A DNA stretch of 47,860 bases from an uncultured Litoreibacter sp. (GCA_938030665.1 CALHHY010000104.1:1-47860), one strand, 5' to 3'; counted from the first letter of the stretch, positions 1-7,610 are shown. Notes: generated by a model not told the origin, from the letters alone. Made by a program: numbers and translations.

Positions 1-705
1 GCGGGTGAAGTGGTCGATATCGCCCGGCTTGGTCAGGCCAACAACGGGGTGGATCAGCAGGTTGGCCTGCGCTTCCTTGGCGGCGCGGAATGTCAGTTCC
101 TGATGCGCGCGGTGCAGCGGGTTGCGGGTCTGGAAGGCCACAACCTTGCGCCAGCCCATTTTGCGGAAATAGGCGCGCAACTCATTCGGGGTGTCGCGGC
201 GGGCGCGGAAATCGTAATGGACGGGCTGCTGGATGCCAGTGACGGGTCCGCCCAGATAGATTTTGCCGGCCTGATTGTGCAGGTAGTTGACGGCTGGATG
301 CGCGCTGTCATCGGCACCGAAGACCATTTTGGCCTCATGCGCTTTGTTCGGCTCCCAACGGTCGGTGACGGTCATGGTGCCAAGGATCACACCTTCCTGG
401 TCGCGCAGGGCGATGTCCTGGCCGATTTCCAGCGAATTGGCGAAATCTTCCGACACATCCAGCGTGATCGGCATGGGCCACAGCTCACCGGTTGTCAGGC
501 GCATTGTGTCCACGACGGAGTTGTAATCGGTCTCGCTCAGGAAGCCTTTCAGCGGGTTGAAGCCGCCATTCATCAGCAGCTCAAGATCGCAAATCTGGCG
601 CGGTGTCAGGTCATGCGATGTCAGCTCGGCGGCCTCCACCTTAAGCTTTTGCGCGCTGTCGTATGAGACGAACAGCTCGGGGATCGGGGCGAGGTTGTTT
701 TGCAT
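1..705 (-). CDS. sat: Sulfate adenylyltransferase (ATP sulfurylase), N-terminal part, truncated by window edge
   Basis: This enzyme makes adenylyl sulfate (APS) from ATP and sulfate, the first step of sulfate activation in the cytoplasm. The 235 codons in the window cover the N-terminal PUA-like domain (start MQNNLAPIPELFVSYDSA) and the beginning of the catalytic domain. The nucleotide-binding motif QTRNPLHRAHQ lies at 93-125 in window coordinates, and the frame is still open at base 1. In this bacterial group the protein is often a bifunctional sulfurylase/APS kinase of about 570 residues; whether the kinase is present lies outside the window. ATG at 705 matches the usual family start and has a weak AGGA about nine bases upstream. 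However, the same frame continues upstream without a stop through a DNA-binding domain (706-1065), so the protein may be longer. Confidence 0.93.
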   Translation of the reverse strand, partial: MQNNLAPIPELFVSYDSAQKLKVEAAELTSHDLTPRQICDLELLMNGGFNPLKGFLSETDYNSVVDTMRLTTGELWPMPITLDVSEDFANSLEIGQDIALRDQEGVILGTMTVTDRWEPNKAHEAKMVFGADDSAHPAVNYLHNQAGKIYLGGPVTGIQQPVHYDFRARRDTPNELRAYFRKMGWRKVVAFQTRNPLHRAHQELTFRAAKEAQANLLIHPVVGLTKPGDIDHFTR

Positions 706-1065
706 CAGTTTGGTCCTGTCACTGAAGGGAGTAAGGCCCGAGGCACTGCCGGTCAGCTCTGCATGCAAAGCGTCATATTCGGCCAGTTTCCGGGCAAGAA
801 AAGCGTTTGTAAGCCGGTTTTTCTCCGACGCGCCGCGGGTTGTGAGGGAGTAGGCGAAGCGCTGGCGCTTATCCGGCCCCGACCGTTTGGTCACTTTGAC
901 AAATCCGGCATCCGCGGCGGCGCGCAGCAATGCGTTCAATTTACCAAGCGAGACGTCAATCGCGGCCGCCGTCGCCCGTTGCGACGCGTCTGCAGCCAGA
1001 TCAAGCTGGCGCAGAAGCCGGAAGCGCAGGTCTTCCTCTTCGCTTATGGGGGCAGGCTTTGACAC
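706..1065 (-). CDS. EPS-associated MarR-type winged-helix domain, in frame with sat
   Basis: The 120 codons from GTG at 1065 encode a small winged-helix protein that resembles the MarR-family EPS-associated transcriptional regulators. It has an N-terminal helix around EEDLRFRLLRQL, a recognition region around VSLGKLNALLRAA, a wing near GFVKVTKRSGP, and a C-terminal helix containing ARKLAEYDALHAEL. That last segment is very characteristic of the family. There is no stop codon after it: a linker of about 17 residues (GSASGLTPFSDRTKL) runs straight into the sat start codon. The reading frame is therefore either a regulator-enzyme fusion or an overlapping pair with an internal start. Upstream of the GTG the frame is closed by a TGA inside a palindrome at 1088-1101. 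The family identification is from memory; the open frame is read directly. Confidence 0.8.
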
Positions 1066-1087
1066 GGTAGGGGACGACTCACCATTT

Positions 1088-1134
1088 GTTCACGGGTGAA
1101 CGTATCGCGCTCTGGGTGTGTTCACGCAAGAACA
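1088..1134. promoter_or_regulatory. Two GTTCACG palindromes 32 bp apart (candidate operators)
   Basis: A perfect palindrome, GTTCAC-gg-GTGAAC, occupies 1088-1101. A second, TGTTC-acgcaa-GAACA, occupies 1119-1134. Both contain GTTCACG, at 1088 and 1120, exactly 32 bases apart, so the sites fall on the same helix face about three turns apart. They sit 23 to 69 bases before the GTG of the MarR-type gene, where an autoregulatory MarR operator would be expected. Binding is inferred. Confidence 0.5.
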
Positions 1135-1371
1135 ATCTTTGCATCGATGGGCGAAACACATTGTTTCCTTTGCACTTCCGCCCGCGTCGAGTGTGACGAG
1201 CAATAGCCCAGAAACGGAACCCCATAATCCGGCTCCCCCTAGCTCGCCAAGCGATCACGAACCGGTGCTCTCACGGACAGTTGTCTGTAATGCGAGGTGT
1301 AGGCCGGCGAAGCTTTGCGTATTGCCAGCGGGCTGCCACAGGCCCGGAAAAACCTGAATTGGGAGAAAAAT
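1135..1371. other. Remainder of the 306-base intergenic region 1066-1371
   Basis: This stretch separates the minus-strand MarR/sat frame from the plus-strand DUF4399 gene. Apart from the palindromes at 1088-1134 and the GGGAGAA ribosome-binding site just before ATG 1372, I see no gene, RNA or repeat in it. It should hold the divergent promoters. No convincing -35/-10 pair stood out. Confidence 0.5.
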
Positions 1372-1824
1372 ATGCTGAGATCACTGGGGCTTATGGCCGC
1401 ATTCGCACTGAGTATCGCTACAGCCGCCATGGCGGAGGAACACAAATCCGCCGTCCCTGATGGGGCCAAGCTGTATTTTGTGGGGCTTGCCAGTGGGGAC
1501 ACGGTCTCCTCCCCCGTGACGGTCCGTTTTGGGCTGTCGGGGATGGGCGTGGCGCCGGCAGGTGTCACTGAGAAAGAGAATGTCGGACACCATCACCTGC
1601 TGATCAACCGCGCCCCGTTCGGCGAAGGCGCAGATGGCGCGGAAGAATGGGAATATGGGATCGCCAGCGACGACAACCATCGCCATTTTGGCGGCGGCCA
1701 GACGGAGGTGACGCTGGACCTGCCACCCGGCGAACATACGCTGCAGATGGTCCTGGGCGACCATTCGCATGTCCCTTTCGGGCCAGAACTTGCAACCAAT
1801 CAGATCACGATTACGGTCAAATAA
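1372..1824 (+). CDS. DUF4399 domain protein, secreted
   Basis: This 150-residue protein has a cleavable signal peptide (about residues 1-21, ending AAMAEE). A single domain follows that matches the DUF4399 pattern: a histidine cluster in NVGHHHLLINRAPF, a second in DDNHRHFGGGQTEVTLDLPPG, and GEHTLQMVLGDHSHVPF near the end. The conserved histidines suggest a metal-binding periplasmic role, but the function of the family is not known to me. I chose ATG 1372 because GGGAGAA lies just upstream and the signal peptide begins there; an upstream in-frame ATG at 1315 has neither. The gene stands alone and is followed by a hairpin shared with trxB. Confidence 0.88.
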   Translation: MLRSLGLMAAFALSIATAAMAEEHKSAVPDGAKLYFVGLASGDTVSSPVTVRFGLSGMGVAPAGVTEKENVGHHHLLINRAPFGEGADGAEEWEYGIASDDNHRHFGGGQTEVTLDLPPGEHTLQMVLGDHSHVPFGPELATNQITITVK

Positions 1825-1869
1825 CGCAGTACCCATAGACGATCCGCCACTAAACGTCCCCGACAAGAA

Positions 1870-1899
1870 AACAGCCGGCCCGCGACCGGACCGGCTGTT
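1870..1899. terminator. Hairpin between DUF4399 gene and trxB
   Basis: AACAGCCGG (1870-1878) pairs with CCGGCTGTT (1891-1899) around a 12-base loop. It lies between two convergent genes, so it can serve both. There is no long T tract on the plus side; on the minus strand it is followed by TTCTTGTC. Confidence 0.6.
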
Positions 1900-1927
1900 C
1901 TAGACAGATCGGTGCAGGCTGGGCCGG

Positions 1928-2872
1928 TTATTCGTCTTCTTCTGCGAGGAAGCGTTCCGCCTCAAGTGCGGCCATGCACCCCATGCCGGCAGACGTCACG
2001 GCTTGCCGGTAAATATGGTCGGTCAGATCGCCTGCCGCGAAGATGCCGGGGATCGACGTCTCGGTGCTGTCAGGTTTGGTCACGACATAGCCGCCCATAT
2101 GGGTCTCAAGCACATCTTTGACCAGCTCGTTGGCGGGCGCATGGCCGATGGCTACGAAGACGCCTTTGCACGCGATCTCGGTTATCTCGTCGGTCTTCAC
2201 GTTACGCACCCTGACCCCTTCGACCGAGTTCGGGTTCTCGGTGCCGATGACCTCTTCCAGTTGGTGGAACCAAAGGGGCTCGATCTTTGGGTTCTTGAAC
2301 AGGCGGTCTTGCAGGATGGCCTCGGCCCGCAGCTCGTCACGGCGGTGGATCAGCGTCACTTTCGAGGCGAAGTTGGTCAAAAACAGCGCCTCTTCAACGG
2401 CCGTGTTGCCGCCGCCAATCACCACGATTTCCTGGCCGCGATAGAAGAAGCCGTCGCAGGTCGCGCAGGCGGAAACACCGAAACCCTTGAACTTCTCTTC
2501 GGACGGCAGGCCCAGCCATTTGGCCCGCGCGCCGGTGGCGAGGATCACCGCATCGGCGGTGTAGATCGTGCCGCTGTCGGACGTGCAGGTGAAAGGGCGT
2601 TTTGTGGTGTCGATGGAGGAGATGATATCGCTGATCACCTCGCACCCCATGGCTTTCGCGTGGGCTTCCATCCGCACCATCAGGTCGGGGCCCTGCACCT
2701 CGGTATCGCCAGGCCAGTTCTCTACCTCGGTCGTGGTGGTCAGCTGCCCGCCGGGCTCGATCCCTTGGACCAGGATCGGGTTCAGCATCGCCCGCGACGC
2801 ATAGACGCCCGCCGTATACCCCGCAGGGCCGGAGCCGATGATAAGAACTTTCGTGTGACGGGTTTCGGACAC
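1928..2872 (-). CDS. trxB: Thioredoxin-disulfide reductase
   Basis: This cytoplasmic NADPH-dependent flavoenzyme keeps thioredoxin reduced. The 314-residue protein has the FAD-binding GSGPAGYTA near residue 13, the redox-active CATC at residues 136-139, the NADPH site VIGGGNTAVEEA near 151, and the C-terminal FAD motif GIFAAGDL. The length is typical for bacterial TrxB. I prefer GTG 2872 (VSETRHTKVLIIG) because GAGGGGA is correctly spaced before it and homologues start there. An in-frame ATG at 2890 would add six residues and would overlap that ribosome-binding site. The gene is divergent from an Lrp/AsnC regulator, with a pair of TTGCGCA repeats in between. Confidence 0.97.
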   Translation of the reverse strand: MSETRHTKVLIIGSGPAGYTAGVYASRAMLNPILVQGIEPGGQLTTTTEVENWPGDTEVQGPDLMVRMEAHAKAMGCEVISDIISSIDTTKRPFTCTSDSGTIYTADAVILATGARAKWLGLPSEEKFKGFGVSACATCDGFFYRGQEIVVIGGGNTAVEEALFLTNFASKVTLIHRRDELRAEAILQDRLFKNPKIEPLWFHQLEEVIGTENPNSVEGVRVRNVKTDEITEIACKGVFVAIGHAPANELVKDVLETHMGGYVVTKPDSTETSIPGIFAAGDLTDHIYRQAVTSAGMGCMAALEAERFLAEEDE

Positions 2873-2971
2873 GGCAGCATCCCCTCTCATGTAATATTGG
2901 TCTGCCCGATATAGTCCGCGCTGAAAGAAGGTGCCAGAGCGCCCCGATCAATTTCATCGTTAGATTTTTTC

Positions 2972-2999
2972 TTGCGCACATATGAAATATTATTGCGCA
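2972..2999. promoter_or_regulatory. Direct TTGCGCA repeats 21 bp apart in the trxB / Lrp intergenic region
   Basis: TTGCGCA occurs at 2972-2978 and again at 2993-2999, a 21-base period or two helical turns, flanking an AT-rich core. The location between trxB and a divergent Lrp/AsnC gene suggests an operator for that regulator. This is an inference from spacing and position only. Confidence 0.45.
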
Positions 3000-3044
3000 G
3001 GAGCTTCACGATACCTAAGATTGCGTCAGCTAAAGGGATGTGGA

Positions 3045-3545
3045 ATGGCAATTTCTAAACTTGACGATATCGACCGCAAGATCCTTGCCGAATTGCAGGC
3101 CGATGGCCGGATGACCAATGTTGAGCTCGCGAAGCGGGTGGGGATATCGGCGCCGCCTTGCCTGCGCCGGGTGCGTACGCTGGAAGAGTCGGGCTTTATC
3201 AAGGGCTACCATGCCGAGGTTGAAGCGCGCGCCCTTGGCTTTGAGGTTCAGGTCTTTGCCATGGTCGGACTGCAAAGCCAGGCCGAAGCGGACCTAAGCG
3301 CCTTTGAGGCGCGCTGCCGCGACTGGCCGCTTGTACGCGAATGCCACATGCTGAACGGCGAGGTGGACTTCATCCTGAAATGCGTGGCCCCGGACCTGTC
3401 GAGCTTTCAAAGCTTCCTGACGGAGCAGCTGACCTCTGCCGAGAATGTGGCCAGCGTGAAAACCTCGCTCGTGATCCGCGGCGCAAAGGACGAGCCCGGC
3501 GTGCCGTTCGACGTGGTTGAAGAACGGCTGAGCCAGATCAGCTAG
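3045..3545 (+). CDS. Lrp/AsnC family transcriptional regulator
   Basis: This 166-residue protein has an N-terminal helix-turn-helix (KLDDIDRKILAELQADGRMTN then LAKRVGISAPPCLRRVRTLEESGFI). The C-terminal RAM/AsnC ligand-binding half follows from about residue 65, including VRECHMLNGEVDFILKCVA. Such proteins form octamers and respond to amino acids. ATG 3045 is preceded by AAAGGGATGTGG and gives the standard family N-terminus; an upstream ATG at 2982 would add 21 unlike residues. The gene is divergent from trxB, and an Lrp-type gene beside trxB is a common arrangement in this group, so trxB is a likely target. Its stop codon overlaps that of the convergent Hint gene within GCTAGC. Confidence 0.93.
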   Translation: MAISKLDDIDRKILAELQADGRMTNVELAKRVGISAPPCLRRVRTLEESGFIKGYHAEVEARALGFEVQVFAMVGLQSQAEADLSAFEARCRDWPLVRECHMLNGEVDFILKCVAPDLSSFQSFLTEQLTSAENVASVKTSLVIRGAKDEPGVPFDVVEERLSQIS

Positions 3546-4333
3546 CCGGCCTCCCGCAACCTTTCCACCTCGTAGCTTGTCAGATGCGGGATCAATTCAG
3601 CACCGAATTCATGCAGGCTTCGGATATGCGGAAACAACCGTAGCAGCCCGTGCATCATCCCCTGATCACGCAGCGCCGCCGATAGCGGAGCCGGGTGGAA
3701 ACTTTCCACCTCCAGCCCGTTCACATTGATTGTGGCCTGGCGGTCGAAGGCGAGGTTGAAAAACGTCACCGACGAGACCGGAGACACCGATATCACCTGC
3801 ACCCCGTCTTCGAAGGCCCGGATCGGCATATAGGCTGGGTTGCTTTCGGCCTCTTCCCCGCCGCCCTGACGCATCAGGATGTGGGCGCGGTGGGACAGCA
3901 TCACGTCGGCGCGTGGCTTGGCCAGCCCGAAGGCATCGGGCATCACGCGCAACAGCCGCGGCTTAGGTGAGGCCGCAAATTCCTGGGCATTGACGGTAAA
4001 GGAGCCGACCCAACGCAGTATCACCGGGCCGAATTCGCTGGTCAGCACGCGCATGCCGGGGATCAGGTCCTCCACCGCCACCGGCCCGTCCTCTGTCAAA
4101 ACCACTGTCCCTCTCGCCAGATGATCGCAGGCGGCCTCAATCACGGGGCTGGCCGGGGCGCGCATTGTGTCAAACTGCGCACGGCCATCTGCACCCAGCC
4201 AGGCAATTTCGTAGTTGCGGTCAGCATAGTGACGTTTCGATGGAGCACCGCGGGCGGCAAGCTGGTTGAAATCATAGCTCCGTCCGGAGCTTACAGAGGC
4301 GTAGTCGGATAGGGCGGAGCGGGGAACATTCAT
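3542..4333 (-). CDS. Hint (Hedgehog/intein-type) domain protein
   Basis: This is a 263-residue protein. A roughly 65-residue N-terminal segment precedes a Hint-like domain that starts at LARGTVVLTEDGPVAVEDL (residues 72-90). It continues with PGMRVLTSEFGPVILRWVG and an SHRAHILM block typical of roseobacter Hint_2 proteins. Active Hint domains begin with a cysteine or serine nucleophile just before A-R-G-T. Here that place is taken by histidine 71, with Cys69 two residues earlier, so self-splicing is doubtful. There is no signal peptide. ATG 4333 has AAGGA six bases upstream. The role is unknown; many such proteins accompany secreted calcium-binding proteins, but none is seen here. Confidence 0.82.
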   Translation of the reverse strand: MNVPRSALSDYASVSSGRSYDFNQLAARGAPSKRHYADRNYEIAWLGADGRAQFDTMRAPASPVIEAACDHLARGTVVLTEDGPVAVEDLIPGMRVLTSEFGPVILRWVGSFTVNAQEFAASPKPRLLRVMPDAFGLAKPRADVMLSHRAHILMRQGGGEEAESNPAYMPIRAFEDGVQVISVSPVSSVTFFNLAFDRQATINVNGLEVESFHPAPLSAALRDQGMMHGLLRLFPHIRSLHEFGAELIPHLTSYEVERLREAG

Positions 4334-4599
4334 AAGGGGTCCTTCTACCAGCTAAGGTCTTGTATTTGGTCCCCACCGGCGCAACACGAAGCTCGGGAAG
4401 CCCCCGTATGCGCATGTTGCTAGAGTATGCCTTCCCACCAAAAAATCAACTTTTTGCGCCGATTATGGTCCTGCAAGGCTGCAGTAATCGTGATCTTCCA
4501 ACATTGTTTCTGCGCTTCGCCATGTGCCCAAAGATCGCCACCTTGCTGCCGCGCTCGATTCGACCGCTCTGGCGAGGCCGCAGCCCGCGTGATAAGCCC

Positions 4600-6294
4600 A
4601 TGGCAGCAAAAGTGAGCCATGTCAGAATGACCCCCGACCTGATCAAGAAGACCTATGCAAGAGCACTGAAAGCCCAGCAAGCAGGCCGCTGGACAGAAGC
4701 GGAAAAAGGCTACGCCCGCATCATCGCCGCCCGCCCCGGCCTGGCAGAGGCGCAGTTCAACATGGGGCGGGTCTTGGCGGCGCAGGTCCGATTGACCGAC
4801 GCCGCCCGGCATTTCGAGGCCGCCCTGCGCGCGAAACCCGGCCAGCCGGAGATTTGGCTGGCCTATCTGGACATGGCGTCCCGGCACCCCAAACCTGACA
4901 ATCTGGAGAAGCTGTTGGGACGCGTTGGCAGCGGGCTTGATCACCTGCCTGACATCAGCTTTTTGCGGGGGCTCGTGGCGGCCCGGCGGGGCGATGCGGC
5001 GCAGGCTGAAACTTTGATCGGGGCGGCAATCGCCATGGGGCTGAAATCCGCCCGCGCCCAGACGGAGCTGGGGTTGCTGCACCTCCAAGCGGGCGAGGAT
5101 GTGAAAGCCATGGCCGCCTTTGACGCGGCCCTCGCGCTCAACCCCAAGGACGCGTTCGCGCTGATCAGCAAGGCGGGTTTGCTGCGGGGCCTTGGTAAAA
5201 CCGACGAGGCATTGGCCTGCGCCACAGCGGCGATTTCAGCCGATCCGGCAACGGCGCAGCATTACTATACCTACGCATCGATCACCAAACTCAAATCCGG
5301 CGACCCGATGATCGCGCAGATGCAAAAGCGCTTTGCCGCCACGCGCAAGGGGGATCTGGGCCGGATCTACCTAGGTCACGCCTTGGCCAAAGTGATGGAA
5401 GAGACCGGCGCGCAAGACCAGATGTTTCGCTTCCTGAGTGCGGCCAATCAAGTGGCAGCGGACCGGTTCCCCTACGACCATGACGCCGACCGGCAGGCCG
5501 TCGCGAAGGCGCAGGAAACCTTCGAAGGGCTGTCGGCAACGCCCGACAGCGACGCCCCCCCCGATTCTCGTCCGCGCCCAATTTTCGTGACGGGCATGCC
5601 GCGCTCCGGCACGACATTGGTGGAACAGATCTTGGCGTCCCATTCCGCGTGCACCGGGGGCGGGGAGCTGGGCCTGCTCAGCTCCGCTTTGGCCCCGGTT
5701 TTGGAAGGTGAGGAGCGCCCTGCGGCTGACTTGGCTGCAGCGCTCAGAAATGCCGGGGAGACCTACCGCCACCAGCTTTCCGCGCGGTTTGGGGCTACGG
5801 GCTGCGTCACTGACAAATCAATCAGCACCTATGCCTCGATCGGGTTTGTGCGCCACGCGCTGCCGGACGCCAAGATCATCGTGATACGCCGTAACCCGGC
5901 GGATAACGCCCTGTCGATCTATAAGAACCTTTTCAAACCGGGGTCGCATCGCTACGCGACGGATCTGCGCGCCATCGCCCGGTTCTGCGCCCTGTTCGAG
6001 GCCCAGCTGGACTTCTGGCGCGACCAGATGCCGGGCAGCTTTTATGAGCTGCAATATGAGGCGCTGATCGCCGACCCCGAGCCTCAATCGCGCGCCTTGG
6101 TCGCCGCAGCCGGGCTGGAATGGGAGGACGCCTGTCTTGCCTTTTACGACACCAGCAGGCGGGTGGACACGCTGTCATCCGCGCAGGTGAGGCAACCGAT
6201 CTATCGCTCGTCAGTGGGTGGGTGGGAGCGGTACCGGGACGACTTGGCCACGTTCATTGAGGAATATGCGCAGCTTACCGGCCAAACGCTTTGA
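4600..6294 (+). CDS. TPR-repeat sulfotransferase
   Basis: The first half (to about residue 310) consists of tetratricopeptide repeats, for example YARALKAQQAGRWTEAEKGY and MAAFDAALALNPKDAFALI. The second half is a PAPS-dependent sulfotransferase: the 5'-phosphosulfate loop FVTGMPRSGTTLVEQIL and the 3'-phosphate site KIIVIRRNPADNALSIY are both visible. It should transfer sulfate from PAPS to a protein or glycan acceptor that I cannot name. The start is uncertain. ATG 4600 gives 564 residues; GTG 4612 and ATG 4627 are alternatives and none has a strong ribosome-binding site. Sequence from 4360 to 4599 is open but looks non-coding. A hairpin at 6327 follows. Confidence 0.88.
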   Translation: MAAKVSHVRMTPDLIKKTYARALKAQQAGRWTEAEKGYARIIAARPGLAEAQFNMGRVLAAQVRLTDAARHFEAALRAKPGQPEIWLAYLDMASRHPKPDNLEKLLGRVGSGLDHLPDISFLRGLVAARRGDAAQAETLIGAAIAMGLKSARAQTELGLLHLQAGEDVKAMAAFDAALALNPKDAFALISKAGLLRGLGKTDEALACATAAISADPATAQHYYTYASITKLKSGDPMIAQMQKRFAATRKGDLGRIYLGHALAKVMEETGAQDQMFRFLSAANQVAADRFPYDHDADRQAVAKAQETFEGLSATPDSDAPPDSRPRPIFVTGMPRSGTTLVEQILASHSACTGGGELGLLSSALAPVLEGEERPAADLAAALRNAGETYRHQLSARFGATGCVTDKSISTYASIGFVRHALPDAKIIVIRRNPADNALSIYKNLFKPGSHRYATDLRAIARFCALFEAQLDFWRDQMPGSFYELQYEALIADPEPQSRALVAAAGLEWEDACLAFYDTSRRVDTLSSAQVRQPIYRSSVGGWERYRDDLATFIEEYAQLTGQTL

Positions 6295-6326
6295 GTTCTG
6301 AAATTGTCCTCGGAGCTGACAGAAAA

Positions 6327-6355
6327 CGCGTGTCTGCTGGGAGGGCAGACACGCG
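6327..6355 (-). terminator. Strong hairpin terminator downstream of the 6383 small ORF
   Basis: CGCGTGTCTGC (6327-6337) and GCAGACACGCG (6345-6355) form a perfect 11-bp stem with a 7-base loop. Read on the minus strand it is followed directly by TTTTCTG, so it best fits termination of a minus-strand transcript. It also lies 33 bases after the plus-strand sulfotransferase stop. Confidence 0.75.
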
Positions 6356-6382
6356 CTTCATGTCGCAGCCGTTCGGGCTGGC

Positions 6383-6538
6383 TCAGGCTGATTTCAGGTC
6401 TTCCTTCTTCAGCGCAGGCGCCTTGACGGCAAGATGGGACTTCCATGCAGGACGGTCTTTGCGGCGCCAACACGTGGTGTCATTTGACGTTGCGGTCTCT
6501 GCCAAAACCCAAGTCATCCAGCGTGATGTTTTCGCCAT
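6383..6538 (-). CDS. Candidate 51-residue small protein
   Basis: An ORF of 51 codons starts at ATG 6538, is preceded at ideal spacing by AGGAG, and ends 27 bases before a minus-strand terminator. The product is basic and tryptophan-rich (MAKTSRWMTWVLAETATSND, later CWRRKDRPAWKSHL). It has no signal peptide or membrane segment. I do not recognise a family, although short basic proteins with a W-rich N-terminus do occur in this bacterial group. The same frame is open further upstream (to 6946), but that part overlaps pgeF and lacks start signals. The case rests on the ribosome-binding site and terminator, not on homology. Confidence 0.55.
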   Translation of the reverse strand: MAKTSRWMTWVLAETATSNDTTCWRRKDRPAWKSHLAVKAPALKKEDLKSA

Positions 6539-6854
6539 AAAGCCGCTCCTACTGCCGCGGGTCGCGCCGTTGCATCTGGGGGTATGCTTTGGCCAACCGA
6601 CGGTGAATTCTGCCCCACCTTTCGATGCCACCACTATCCCAACCGACTGCGGCGACATCTTGGCCTTGGTTAATTTTTTTGGGTCCTTTTGGAGGTTTCT
6701 GGTTCGGTCAAGTGAAATCATAATTACAAAACGATTACAGCGCCTTAAGGGCGCGTGACTCGATCGCTCCGCGTGATTGTGGCGGGATCGCGGCACGTCT
6801 CGCCCAGAGTTTGTCACGAATGACTTTGTGGCAGGCCAAGAAACAATGCCTGAT
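6539..6854. other. Intergenic region between the small ORF and pgeF
   Basis: This 316-base stretch contains an AT-rich core (about 6665-6735) that probably holds the small gene's promoter. A short palindrome, GCGCC-ttaag-GGCGC at 6740-6754, may end the pgeF transcript on the minus strand. I see no other gene in it; the open frames crossing it have no ribosome-binding sites. Confidence 0.45.
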
Positions 6855-7607
6855 CTAGAGCCTGATCGTTGCGATGAGTCGCCCGTAATCGGCCTCTGCC
6901 TCATGCACGGAGCGGCGGTAGGAAAAAAAGCGTTTGGGGTCGGCATAGGTGCAATGGCGCGTCCATTCCGCCGTCACCCCCGCCTCCCGCAGCCGTTTCA
7001 GCCCGTAGCTGGGCAGGTCAAACTGCACCCGGTCGCCTTTACCTTGCGCGAAATAGCGGGCGTTCTCCGGGTCCTCGTCCAGAAACCTGTCCATGTAGTC
7101 AGGGCCCACCTCGTAGGAGGCCTGGCTGATACAGGGGCCGATCACCGCCGTGATGCCCTCCCGCGTGGCACCGGCACCGCACATCGCGTCAATCGTGGCC
7201 TCCAACACCCCGCCAATGGCGCCGCCCCAGCCCGCATGGGCCGCGCCGATCACACCGTTTTCATGGTCGGCAAACAGGACCGGCTGGCAGTCGGCGGTCA
7301 GTATCCCAAGCGCGATGCCGGGCACATTGGTCACCAACGCATCGGCCTTTGGGCGGTCGTCTCGCGGCTCCGACAGGGTGATGACCTCCGCCGAATGGTA
7401 TTGATGGAGGGAGACCAGATGATCCGGCGGCACCTGCATCGCCTCGGCCACCCGCGCCCGGTTGCAGGCGACGGCGTCGGTCTGATCGGAGGAGCCGTAG
7501 CCGCAGTTGAGCCCCTCAAATATCCCTGACGACGCCCCGCCCCGCCGGGTAAAAAAACCGTGGCGCAGGGGCGCGAGGCTGTCGGCGGTGATGATCTCGA
7601 GGGTCAT
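6855..7607 (-). CDS. pgeF: Peptidoglycan editing factor PgeF (YfiH / polyphenol oxidase family)
   Basis: PgeF-family proteins are cytoplasmic zinc enzymes. They remove mis-incorporated amino acids from peptidoglycan precursors, and LACC1-like members act on purine nucleosides. The 250-residue protein has the metal/active-site triad expected of the family: His71 in SLHQYHS, Cys107 in LTADCQPVLF and His124 in AAHAGWGG. The IGPCIS motif follows. The length is typical. It is the third gene of a minus-strand operon after lgt and a methyltransferase, with only three bases between the methyltransferase stop and its ATG. This order is well known in alphaproteobacteria. Confidence 0.95.
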   Translation of the reverse strand: MTLEIITADSLAPLRHGFFTRRGGASSGIFEGLNCGYGSSDQTDAVACNRARVAEAMQVPPDHLVSLHQYHSAEVITLSEPRDDRPKADALVTNVPGIALGILTADCQPVLFADHENGVIGAAHAGWGGAIGGVLEATIDAMCGAGATREGITAVIGPCISQASYEVGPDYMDRFLDEDPENARYFAQGKGDRVQFDLPSYGLKRLREAGVTAEWTRHCTYADPKRFFSYRRSVHEAEADYGRLIATIRL

Positions 7608-7610
7608 GAC

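Noticed and set aside
6539-6946. An N-terminal extension of the small 6383 ORF to 187 residues
   Set aside because: It overlaps the end of pgeF and has no ribosome-binding site at the upstream ATG; the strong AGGAG lies at ATG 6538.
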